From: Actinomycetes bacterium
Lineage (GTDB): Bacteria; Actinomycetota; Coriobacteriia; WRKU01; WQUG01
DNA length: 64,000 nt
Direction: 5' to 3'
Assembly (NCBI GenBank): GCA_031272275.1
Contig: JAISUC010000010.1
Span: forward strand, 1-64,000
Of this stretch, positions 30,550 to 40,400 are shown one piece after another. A program made the position numbers and the translations under genes. Numbering within the stretch: position 1 is the stretch's first letter; each line of letters opens with the position of its first letter. A model generated the notes under the pieces. It saw only the letters and a list, made by a program, of their open reading frames with translations. It did not search any database and was not told the origin of the DNA.

Positions 30550-32094
30550 CTACTTCACCGTGCCCGAGGTTTTGACCTTCGACCAAGCACCATAATACTT
30601 CTTTCCGCCGACCGTCTTGTAGGCACGTACGCGGAACTGGTACTTCTTACCCTTCTTCAGCTTCTTTATCACCAAGCTCGATTTTTTGGCAGCGGCTGCC
30701 TTAATATACTTGGTCTGCCACTTCTTTCCCTTGATGCGGTACTGTACTTGGTATTTCGTGACCTTTTGGGCGGCGGCGAGTTTCTTCCATTTGACGGTGA
30801 CCTTCTTCTTGGCCGCTTTGACTGATTTTACCGTTACCTTGCCGGGCTTGGTCACTGTTGTGGACGGGTTCGTCCCGGACGGGGTGGTGGTTTTGTCGCC
30901 CGAGTCAGTCCCCGACGGTGTGGTGACAGGTGCATTCTTGTAGCTTGCCATCAGCGTAAACGAGCTGCCGACAATCGGCACCGTGAATGTGGTGCTAGAT
31001 GCATTCACGTTTGCTACGCTGCCGCCACCATACACCAGCCACTTATCAAAGACCTTACCTTCCACCGGTGCATTGGCGGTGATAGGAACGACAGTTCCCG
31101 GCTTGTAGCTCCCACTGCCACTGCCGTTTATCACCAACACGGTGCGTCCGACGGCAGGGTCTGTCACGGTTTCACCACTACCATCAACCGGAGCCGGCGT
31201 CACGCGATCCCAAGGCGCGTTTACGATACCGCCGGTGATGATGACACCCGCATTGTCTCCGGTGCTCCGGATCCCATCAGGCGCGTTGACCGTGCCGCCG
31301 GTGATGGTGACCGAGCTGCCTCCATCACCGCCTCCGGCAGTGATCGAAGAGGGTATGACGTTATTGAAAACGTCACCCAGAATGTTACAGGTAATCGTGC
31401 CTCCATCTATCTGAATGTAGTGTGCCCAAATGGGCGCGTTCCAATCACAGTCTTCATTCCAATAATAATCCGCTTGGTTTTCGGCTATTACCGTGGGCTT
31501 GCCTGTGATCGTGATGGCCGCATCTTCGTTAGATCCCAGTCCTGCCCATCCACCGGTGGCTTTCACATACAGTTCTCCCGATATGGTAATGCCGTCACGA
31601 CCATAGATTCCGGCTCCACCAGAATTCGGGGCGACGTTCTCGCAGATGAGCCGCGCTGTGCTGTCACCGGTGATTACAACCGAACCCGGAATGTACACGT
31701 CCTCGTCCTCTTCCTCATCCCAGCTCAATCTCCCGTAGAATTCAATTGGGCTGTAATCGTCGCTGCGAATAATGCTGACTTCACCAATGATGACGAGGTG
31801 TACCTCTCCCATACCGTCGCCCACTATGTGTTCGAGGGCACAGTTGTTAAGCGTCAGTGTATTGGTCTCAGGCGCATATGCCCAGCCCGTGCCCGAGCTC
31901 GTCTGAACCACGCCCTCAATTACGACAGGCACATTATTTCCTGCGCCATCGGTAATCCAGAGATAACCGTCCGAGGACAGCTCGCGCGCTCCTGCAATCG
32001 CAGCAACTGACAGCAACAGACAAACGCAGATCAGGACAATCGCGGTTTTCAGATACGCGGATACACGCTCCCTTAAGCCCATTGAGCCCATCAT
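30550..32094 (-). CDS. Secreted surface protein with Lys-rich FN3-like C-terminal domain
   Basis: Signal peptide TAIVLICVCLLLSVAAIAGA; repeated ITGGTVNAP-type strands; C-terminal KVTVKWKKLAAAQKVTKYQVQYRIKGKKWQTK...LKKGKKYQFRVRAYKTVGGKKYYGAWSKVK. Confidence 0.78.
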   Translation of the reverse strand: MMGSMGLRERVSAYLKTAIVLICVCLLLSVAAIAGARELSSDGYLWITDGAGNNVPVVIEGVVQTSSGTGWAYAPETNTLTLNNCALEHIVGDGMGEVHLVIIGEVSIIRSDDYSPIEFYGRLSWDEEEDEDVYIPGSVVITGDSTARLICENVAPNSGGAGIYGRDGITISGELYVKATGGWAGLGSNEDAAITITGKPTVIAENQADYYWNEDCDWNAPIWAHYIQIDGGTITCNILGDVFNNVIPSSITAGGGDGGSSVTITGGTVNAPDGIRSTGDNAGVIITGGIVNAPWDRVTPAPVDGSGETVTDPAVGRTVLVINGSGSGSYKPGTVVPITANAPVEGKVFDKWLVYGGGSVANVNASSTTFTVPIVGSSFTLMASYKNAPVTTPSGTDSGDKTTTPSGTNPSTTVTKPGKVTVKSVKAAKKKVTVKWKKLAAAQKVTKYQVQYRIKGKKWQTKYIKAAAAKKSSLVIKKLKKGKKYQFRVRAYKTVGGKKYYGAWSKVKTSGTVK

Positions 32095-32161
32095 GATAAC
32101 CCCTCTCGTAAAAAGACACCCTTCACTGTGCCCCCTCATTATACCCTACTACTCTACAGGC

Positions 32162-32189
32162 GCGCCGCCCCGGAAAACCCGGGGCGGCG
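32162..32189. terminator. Copy 2 of the 28-nt GC-rich hairpin
   Basis: GCGCCGCCCCGGAAAACCCGGGGCGGCG, identical to 30514-30541, just downstream of the 32198 stop. Confidence 0.75.
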
Positions 32190-32197
32190 CTGCTTTC

Positions 32198-34342
32198 CTA
32201 TTTCACCTTCTTGGTCTTCTTGATCTTTGACCAAGCGCTGTAATACCGAACCTTGGCGACAGTCTTATAACTCCGCACGCGAATCTGGTAGCGCTTGCCG
32301 TGCTTCAACTTCTTCAGCACCCGCTTTACCTTTTTGCGGCTGACCGTCTTGGTCTTCCACTTCTTGGCGTGCTTTGCCTTGACGCGGTAACTCACTTGGT
32401 ATTTGGTAATCCCCTTGATCTTCTTCCAACGCACGGTGACCTTGCGCTTGCCGGCCGGTTTGGCGCTTTTCACCTTCGTTTTCTTCGGCACGATCTTAAA
32501 GGTCAGCGTATACGTCTGCGTGAACTTACCCTTGCCCTTGACCGTCACCTTTGCGGTGCCGATTTTCACGTTTTTGGCATAGCTGACCGTATAATCGGTC
32601 CCTGCTTTCAGCGTCACTCCGCCCCAAGTCACCTTAACGGCGGGCTTGATGGCCTTGCCGGTATACGTCCTGTTCTTGATGGGCGCGATCACCGGTTTCT
32701 GTGCGTCCGCTTTTAACGCGTCGTCTTTCTTTGTGCCCGCCGTATCGGGGGAGTTACCCGCTTGACCATCCTTATTATCGGCAGCCGTACCGGTACTCTC
32801 CGCACTGCCGCTGGTCTCATCGCTTGGCGCGGTGCCGGTACTCTCGGTACTGCTGCCTGCGTCATCACCCGATGCGGTGCCGGTACTTTCGTTGCTGCCG
32901 GGGGTATTGGTCGTATCGGCACTGGAACCGCTTTCACCATTCGTGCCCGAGCCGGTGGTCTCGTCGCTGCCGGCTGCGTTCGTGTTGTCGGTGCCGGCGT
33001 TATTCTCGCCGCCGCCCGCTGTTACGGTGTCCTCAGTGCTTGAACCGCTTCCATTGCTCGAGGGCGTATCGGTCGCCGTGGAGCTTCCGTTGTCGTTACC
33101 GCCGGGAATTGTGCCGGTTGCCTCATTGCTTCCGCCGTTGCCACTGCCGCCGGGTGCCGTGTTGGTGCTGTCAGTGCTTGCACCGTTTTCACCGTCGCCG
33201 GCAGAATTGTCGACGGGCTCATAACCACTCACAGAACGAACTTTGTTTAATGCGAGGGTTTTCCCATCTGCACGCAGTGCTTCCCATTCAGCCAGATGGT
33301 CATTGGGGACCTGGATATCCAGTTCACCGTCGTCAGCTGCCTCGTCGGGAATCAACCAGTCGGTGTCATGGTCCGTAAGCCAACCGGGTCCGGAGCTGGC
33401 TATCAGCGTGTTCAGGGAAGTGCATCCTTCTGCATAGTGATACATCGGAGCATCTTCCGTCCCATACGCCGCCACGTGTGTCAGGCCGGTGGTGTCGGGA
33501 ATCCCAAGCGTTGTCAACGAGCTGCATCCGATAGCATACCTTTCCAAGAAACGCGGCCCCGCTGATTTCAAGCTTGAGGTGTCCGGGGCGCTCAGGGATT
33601 TCAGCGATGTGCAATAAGATGCATAGTATCGCATGAAATGGATTCCTGCGGAGGAGATGTTTGAAGTATCAGGCACATCAAGTGAGGTGAGATTGGTGCA
33701 ACCGGAGGCATATGAGTACATGAAGTTGTTTCCTGCGTCGGTCAGATGCGATGTGTCAGGCACATCAAGTGAGGTCAGACTGGGGCTCACACAGGCATAT
33801 GCCTCCATGAAGTCATCGCCAATCGATTCCAGGTGTGAAGTGTCGGGAACGGCGAGAGAGGCAAGATTTTCGCAGTTAGATGCATACGCAAACATAAATT
33901 TTGATCCCACAGAAACGAGGTGAGAGGTATCAGGTACTCCGAGTGAGGTAATACTATTACAACCATGCGCAAAATACTGCAAAAATCCAACACCGACAGT
34001 GGTAACGGTTGAATCCATGTCAACGGTCACATCAGCCTTGATATCGGGGAGAACCGGATGCGCATCAGTGTTGTCTTCAATCGGCAAGAACAGGTAATAG
34101 GTTGCGCCGGGGTTGAAAGTGAAAGTATCCTCCGGGTCGCACCATTCTTGTCCTGCTTCTGCTGCCCTAGAATTGCGGACAAGCTTTTTCGTGACTGCAG
34201 AGGCGTCGGGCGCCACGACAATCTTTGCCACAACTCCTGACCCCGGAGCCGTGTAACCGACGTCCCATTTCGCGAATGCCGACGGCACCACTGCCAACAG
34301 TGACAACAAAGCCGCACACAGGCATACAATCAGCCGTTTCAT
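32198..34342 (-). CDS. Secreted BspA-type LRR protein with Ser/Thr/Gly-rich linker and Lys-rich FN3-like C-terminus
   Basis: LTSLDVPDTSHL / LTSLDVPDTSNI LRR repeats; degenerate repeats GTASGDDAGSSTESTGTAPSDETSGS; C-terminal RKVTVRWKKIKGITKYQVSYRVKAKHAKKWKTK...KRYQIRVRSYKTVAKVRYYSAWSKIKK. Confidence 0.82.
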   Translation of the reverse strand: MKRLIVCLCAALLSLLAVVPSAFAKWDVGYTAPGSGVVAKIVVAPDASAVTKKLVRNSRAAEAGQEWCDPEDTFTFNPGATYYLFLPIEDNTDAHPVLPDIKADVTVDMDSTVTTVGVGFLQYFAHGCNSITSLGVPDTSHLVSVGSKFMFAYASNCENLASLAVPDTSHLESIGDDFMEAYACVSPSLTSLDVPDTSHLTDAGNNFMYSYASGCTNLTSLDVPDTSNISSAGIHFMRYYASYCTSLKSLSAPDTSSLKSAGPRFLERYAIGCSSLTTLGIPDTTGLTHVAAYGTEDAPMYHYAEGCTSLNTLIASSGPGWLTDHDTDWLIPDEAADDGELDIQVPNDHLAEWEALRADGKTLALNKVRSVSGYEPVDNSAGDGENGASTDSTNTAPGGSGNGGSNEATGTIPGGNDNGSSTATDTPSSNGSGSSTEDTVTAGGGENNAGTDNTNAAGSDETTGSGTNGESGSSADTTNTPGSNESTGTASGDDAGSSTESTGTAPSDETSGSAESTGTAADNKDGQAGNSPDTAGTKKDDALKADAQKPVIAPIKNRTYTGKAIKPAVKVTWGGVTLKAGTDYTVSYAKNVKIGTAKVTVKGKGKFTQTYTLTFKIVPKKTKVKSAKPAGKRKVTVRWKKIKGITKYQVSYRVKAKHAKKWKTKTVSRKKVKRVLKKLKHGKRYQIRVRSYKTVAKVRYYSAWSKIKKTKKVK

Positions 34343-34463
34343 TATTTCCTCCTTCAGTTGAGTTGCACCGGCTATTCTGTGCCATAAATAAACAATACAG
34401 TTATAGATTACAAGGTCAAAGCGATATTGTCAAACTCTCCACAAACTCAACACTTTGCAATTA

Positions 34464-34479
34464 TAGGGAGTACGTCCCA
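34464..34479 (+). repeat. Dispersed motif, copy 9 (TAGGGAGTACGTCCCA)
   Basis: Exact 13-bp core GGGAGTACGTCCC in the intergenic region upstream of the BspA-like gene. Confidence 0.85.
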
Positions 34480-34729
34480 TCGACCGACGGATGCACACCC
34501 CCGCCGCCTCAGGTCATTGATCCGGATGCGCACGCGCGCATCCTCAGACTCGTCAGCTCGCGGAACAGCAAAACCCGTTTGCGCTCGCAGGGGCGCCTCG
34601 GAGTGGCGCGCTACAGGGCGTCCGGTAATTGCGGGTGTTGTGTCCAAACCGACGATATGGCCGATAGGTCAATTAGCGATGGGCTCAGATCAACGGACGC
34701 TGGCACATCGTTCACGATAAGAACTATTT

Positions 34730-36364
34730 CTAGGGGCGTTGATGCTCGTCAACCTTCATTCTTACGCCGCCTTTCTCTTCCGCGTCTTTGATACCGGCAT
34801 AGACCAGGGACCTGAACTCGCCGTACCGTAAATGCGCGATGCCTTCGGTCTCGGCGGCCTGTGCCAGCTCCGCGCTGGCCGTCAGCAGATAGTCGCGGTC
34901 GCGCAGTTTTTCCGCTACCAACAGAGTCGCCGCGTCGTGCTCATCCAGGCGCACCACCTGTGCGCGCAATTCCTCCAGTTGCTCCTCATCCCAAACGCGC
35001 GCGTCTATCTTCATCGCCGGGAACAGTCGCGTGGCATACGACTCGATACCCAGTGGCACCACAATCGCCCGCAGGTTGTCGCGCACAAAATCCAGCAGCA
35101 CCGTGTCGGTCGCCAGTGCCTCCAAAAAGCCCAGGTCCATCAGATAGCGCGGCGCGCGTATGGTCAACAAACGTCCCAGCGCCGCCGCCAGCAAAACCAG
35201 AAACGGCACAAAATACCACCAGCGGTTGATACCGGACCCCGCGGCCACGACCTTTTGCGGTTCGGCCGTCGGCACGCTGTCATCAAAGACCGTCACGCGG
35301 TCGTTGAACTTGTCCGCGACATAGATACTCCGCCCACTATAGGTAATACCCGCCGGATAATACAACAGCCCGTCGTCGCTGCCGGCATCTGACACCGTGT
35401 ACAGAAATCTGCCCGTAGCGGCGTCCAGCACGACCAGCTCGCTGGACAGACCGTCAACCACAATCAGCCGCCCGTCCCCGGTCAGGCACATATCCACCGG
35501 AAAGCCGAACCGGCGGTCCGCCCCCTGGTAACGGAGCCCCTCGCCGGCAGGCAACGGACTGCCGAACTGCCATAGCGCCACAGGCGAGGTCTCGAACCCC
35601 GTCAGCGCCTGCACGCGATAGTTCAGTGCATCACACACATAGGTCGCCGTCCCGCTGGTCACAACACTGGTCGGGTTGTCGAACTGGGCGACCTCGCGCC
35701 CCCAGTTCATGACCGCGTAATCGAACGAACCGTCCAAATCCCCGGTGGCAACACCCGACCGAAAGGTCACATACACACGCTCGTAGCCGTGGGAATCCAC
35801 ATTGACATCGACACCTGTAGGCGTCTCTTCATCAAAACTGATGCCCCGGATAAACTCCCCCTCTGCATCGAACAGCAACAGCATCTGCAGCGAACTATCG
35901 ACAACATACAGTCGCCCGTCGCTCGCAAATGCCAGCGACATCGGGCTTTCCAGACGCCAGGGCTCCACCGCCTGTCCCGGTTGCAGCGGCTCGTCGTCTG
36001 CGTGGTCAGCGACCTCGCTGCCATCCAGCGTGATAATCGCGCGCTGAAACGAGCCCTTGCTGTCATAAACGCAAATCTGCCGGTTGCCGGTGTCGGCCAC
36101 AAACAGCTCGCCGCCGGGCGACACCGCAACATCACTCGGCCGGTTCAGCAGCCCGTCGCCGGCAGAATAAATCGACTGTTTATAAGCAGCAATCGCAGTC
36201 GTGCTCACGGTGCTGCGAAAACCCTGTGGACTGACCGTCGCCAGCAACAGGATGGTCAGCAAAACCGCCCCCGCCAACAGCGCCGCAAACACGCTGACCA
36301 AAGCCCAGCTGATACGCCGATGCGTTATATCTCGGGGGAGTATGAACAGTCGCTCGTCAGTCAT
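34730..36364 (-). CDS. Two-TM protein: extracellular NHL-type beta-propeller plus cytosolic PIN-like domain
   Basis: TM1 ISWALVSVFAALLAGAVLLTILLLATV; NHL-like blades GLLNRPSDVAVSPGGELFVADTGNRQICVYD and others; TM2 WWYFVPFLVLLAAALGRLL; C-terminal YLMDLGFLEAL...AIVVPLGIESYATRL...LDEHDAATLLVAEKLRDRDYLLTASAELAQAAETEGIAHL. Confidence 0.7.
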   Translation of the reverse strand: MTDERLFILPRDITHRRISWALVSVFAALLAGAVLLTILLLATVSPQGFRSTVSTTAIAAYKQSIYSAGDGLLNRPSDVAVSPGGELFVADTGNRQICVYDSKGSFQRAIITLDGSEVADHADDEPLQPGQAVEPWRLESPMSLAFASDGRLYVVDSSLQMLLLFDAEGEFIRGISFDEETPTGVDVNVDSHGYERVYVTFRSGVATGDLDGSFDYAVMNWGREVAQFDNPTSVVTSGTATYVCDALNYRVQALTGFETSPVALWQFGSPLPAGEGLRYQGADRRFGFPVDMCLTGDGRLIVVDGLSSELVVLDAATGRFLYTVSDAGSDDGLLYYPAGITYSGRSIYVADKFNDRVTVFDDSVPTAEPQKVVAAGSGINRWWYFVPFLVLLAAALGRLLTIRAPRYLMDLGFLEALATDTVLLDFVRDNLRAIVVPLGIESYATRLFPAMKIDARVWDEEQLEELRAQVVRLDEHDAATLLVAEKLRDRDYLLTASAELAQAAETEGIAHLRYGEFRSLVYAGIKDAEEKGGVRMKVDEHQRP

Positions 36365-37175
36365 CTGTCACGGTTCCCGCAGGGCCCATCGCGTCTCCCA
36401 GCAGCTGCCGGGCCGCCGCAGCCCCCGCCGCGGCGTCCGCCGGGTGCTTGCTCGTGATGTCAGCCAGTGCGTCGGTGACGGTGTTGTCATCGGGTTGGAA
36501 CGCGGCTGCCAGCGTGTACAGATAGGCGGCCTGTTGCCAGTCATCCAGCTCGCGTGCGAAATCTGCGGCTTCCCGTGCCAACGCGGCAGAGGTCGGTCCC
36601 ACCAGTGCGGCTTGGGTCAGCTTGTCCAGTGCCTGGGTTTCTTCCCCTTGGTCAGCCAGACGCCTGCCCCAGGCGGCCAGTGCTTGGCGGCGCAACTCGG
36701 GCTCGGTATCGGGTGCCAGTTCTGCGGCGGCGGCAAATTCATCAGTCGCGGCACGTTTGCTGCCCGTTTCCTGCAGTGCCAGCCCATAGACATAGCGGAC
36801 CCGTGCGTTGTTCGCGTCCGCATGTGCCAGGGGCTTGATGCGATCCAGCGCGCTGCGTGCCTGTCCCAAGTCGATTTCAGCCAGAGCCAGATCGGCGCGG
36901 GCGGCTATCACCGCGCTGTCGCTGGCGGGGTCGATGCCGTTGGCTTTGGCGATACGCACCGCCTCTGCTTCCGCCGTCACCGCGCGGGTGTATGCCAACT
37001 GTGCCTCGTTGGTAGGGGTGGGATGCAGGACCCCGGTTGTCTGCAGGACGACAAAGACGATGGCCGCCGCCAACAACACGATGAAACAACCCGCGGCAAC
37101 CAGCGCCATCCGACGTTGGCGCGCGTCCATGGCACGTGTGATATTTCCCAGATGTTGAAAGACGCCCTCCTGCAT
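36357..37175 (-). CDS. Membrane-anchored TPR protein
   Basis: TM MALVAAGCFIVLLAAAIVFVVLQTT followed by helical repeats (ALDRIKPLAHADANNARVRYVYGLALQETGSKRAATDEFAAAAELAPDTEPELRRQAL...). 8-nt overlap with the NHL gene. Confidence 0.75.
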   Translation of the reverse strand: MQEGVFQHLGNITRAMDARQRRMALVAAGCFIVLLAAAIVFVVLQTTGVLHPTPTNEAQLAYTRAVTAEAEAVRIAKANGIDPASDSAVIAARADLALAEIDLGQARSALDRIKPLAHADANNARVRYVYGLALQETGSKRAATDEFAAAAELAPDTEPELRRQALAAWGRRLADQGEETQALDKLTQAALVGPTSAALAREAADFARELDDWQQAAYLYTLAAAFQPDDNTVTDALADITSKHPADAAAGAAAARQLLGDAMGPAGTVTDD

Positions 37176-37414
37176 AGTGGTGATGATTATATCCCACCCG
37201 CTTGCGCACCTCTGCACCACTCAGAACCTCTCGCTTAACCCGCTTAACCCGCTTAACTCCCGTGGAATCTCCGGCGAGGTCGAACCTCCGTCGAATCTCC
37301 CCAAACGGTCAAAAATGACGGTTTGTTGCCGCACGCGAACGTATCTGCGATAATCTCAGTGGTGGATAGAAGCACGCAATCCACTTCATCAAAGAGAGGT
37401 CTCCACAGGCAGGG

Positions 37415-40400
37415 TTGCGTATACGGGGTTGCGTAAGGGTTGGGGCAGCGTCAGGCACAGGAGGCGTGAGGGGCTTTGTGACCGCAAGGGACCGAAATGA
37501 TACCGGCGGCCGACGGCGTCGCCCGGTACTACTTGCGACGATTGTCGTGGCGGCGGCATGCGTTCTGTTCGCCCTGGCCGCACATGCCGGCTGGAGTGAC
37601 TGGTCCGAATCGGACTTCCTGACTACCGGCGACACCATCACCGGACTATCGGCATCCGGCATCGCAAAACTGCTGGTCGACACCGACGTCTACATCCCGA
37701 CGACCTTCCCGACTGCCGCGACCCCGGTGACCAAAATCGGCACGGACGCGTTCTCGGACCGCGCGCTGACCGGTCTGCACGTCCCGGCAGGCTTCACCGA
37801 CATCGGCAAACACGCCGCATACAACTGTGATCTGGTCAAACTGGAGCTCCCGACGTCCATCACCACAATCGGCGAGGGAGCGTTCATGCAAAACGAACTG
37901 GCGGACTTTGACAACAAAGGCACGCCCGCGACCACCGACGACACCGGCTTTGATTTCTCGACCCTGTCAAACCCCGCGCTGACCGAAATCGCCAAATCGG
38001 CCTTCCGCGAAAACCGCTTCACCACGCTCACGCTGCCCACAAACATCACGACGCTTTCCACCGCGGCGTTTCAAAACAACCGTCTGACCACACTGGTTTT
38101 GCCGGGTGTCACCACTGTGGGGGAGTATGCTCTCGCCAATAACCTGTTGACGCACGTCTCTTTGCCCGCTATAACGCTCACATCTCCCACTCCGGCGACC
38201 CACCCGATTGCAGATACGGCGTTTGACAGCAACGGCCGGGTGGTGGCGCTGTCAGTAACCGACAACGATCCGACCCAAAACTCGCACTTTTCCGGGGGCA
38301 GCGGTTTTATCATCAATCCCGTGACCATCACGGTGACACCTGCGGACAAAGACAGCTATGTGCCGATAGGCTCTCCCTTTATTTCCGGCAACGATTACAG
38401 CAGCGACGTGCTGTATGAACGGGGCACCACCGTTGCGGTTGCCGCCCCCATCTATGTGGGCTATCAGGTTGTGACCGGAAACCCGCTGTATCCGGCACCA
38501 ATTTCCATCACCGGCATCGGGACCAACGCAGCCGATCCCGACCACGAATCGGTGACGTTCCTGTACGAGCCCGCAACCCAAAACCCGACGATTACGGCAT
38601 CCGACCGCTACATCAACCAAAGTTCAGCCTATACACAAACGCAGATACTGTCCTGGGCTGCGGCCGTCGATTGGCAGGGTACGACAATCGCCACCAGCAC
38701 CAATCCTGCCGACAAACCCGCCCTGGTTATCGAGACTATAGCCATCGGCAGCACGTATTACGGCAATCAAATCACCACCGGTATGACCACCGTGGCAGGC
38801 ACGGTAATCGACATCACCTATAAGGCCACCGACTCTGCCGGAAATGAGACTAGGCGCAGCATAAAGGTGACCGTTGATTCCGATCCCATGCAGGCATACA
38901 TTCCCCGTGCCGACGGCACCGCCAGCCAGTGGCAATATCGTGACTTCATCTATGTCAACGAGACCGTTACCGTGCAGGTCACCAAATATGCCAATACAAC
39001 AGCCTATTACACCGAATCGGTTACCGGGCTGACTGTCACCGGCTTTTCCTCGACCGGCAATAGTAAATATGGTAGTAACCCCGCCGCCCGCGCCGACCTG
39101 GTGCTGCCGGGGATCAAAGCCGATACCTCCACTCCGGTGGTGGCGATATCCGGCACCGGTGCCGGTGGGGCAACCAAATTCAACACAAAAGATGGCACCA
39201 ATACACCCGGTGCCATCGATCTGTCCAATATGACTGCACTTGAAATCATCGGCGACGCGGTTTTTGCGTCACCTTGGACGACCGACAATACCAATCCTCC
39301 CGTCAACACGGGCGGCGCCTACGGCGACATCATTTTCGGTGTTCCCGGCGCACGCCTGACCCGGTTGCGTGCCATCGGCAACAATGCGTTTCGCTGGAAC
39401 CAGGTCGTCAACCTCGACCTCTCCGGACTGACCTCGCTAACGATCATCGGTGATTTTGCCTTTTCCGACGCTTCGTCCAATACAAACGCGAGCTACGGCG
39501 GCAATTCCCTGCAGTCCATCGACTTTTCCAACCTGCCGTCGCTGGTGGCCATCGGCGACTACACCGGGGGCGGCGGTCGTACGTTTATGAACTCCCAGCT
39601 GCGCGGCATCGATCTTTCGGGCGCACCCAACCTCGAGCAGATCGGTATCGCGACCTTCTGCGCCGCCGGCTACACCAGCGTCACCATCCCGGCTTTCCCG
39701 CTCGACCTCTCGATGTTGGACAAACTGAAAATCATCGGCCAGCATGCGTTCCGCGACTATCCCATCAGTGATCTGAACATCAGCGGCATGGATTCGCTCG
39801 AGCGCATTGACGGACAGAACTTCGGACACATCGGCAACACCACCCTCGAAATCAAAGACAACCCGAAACTGTCCGTGATTTCGCCACAAGTTTTTAACTA
39901 TAGTATCGCTACCCGAACCCCTCTTACGACATCCACAGTCCTGACGCTGATCATCGATAACTGTGACAGTCTGGTAGACCTGCATACATCGGTGGGCGGC
40001 GCATCCTGGGGGCCGAGCGACCATGGATTTGAAGATCTTCCCCTGACGACGCTTGTGATCACAAACAATGACAGCCTTGCCACACTCATGGCTCCGGCTA
40101 ACACAATTAAGACTTCTTCACCTCCTACGCAGACGTCGTATTTCCAGGATATGAACCTGACCGGTATTACGATTGACAACAACGACAGTCTGACTCAGAT
40201 CGGATACCGGGCGTTTTACAATTCCCAGTCAACCACGCTCATTATCGCCAACAATGACGCGCTGACCGATATCGGTCAGGAAGCCTTCCCGAGAAACCGC
40301 GCGACTGCGCTCGACCTGTCCACCAACCCCTTGCTTACGACCATCGGCAAGAACGCTTTCTCACAGAATAATCAGGGCAACCCTGCCGATACAACCTATC

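Noticed and set aside
32700-33230. Apparent long repeat array in the BspA-like gene
   Set aside because: Degenerate Ser/Thr/Gly linker coding repeats with variable units and no spacers; not a CRISPR. No CRISPR array or cas gene was seen; the Cas4-like nuclease fits the AddAB context.
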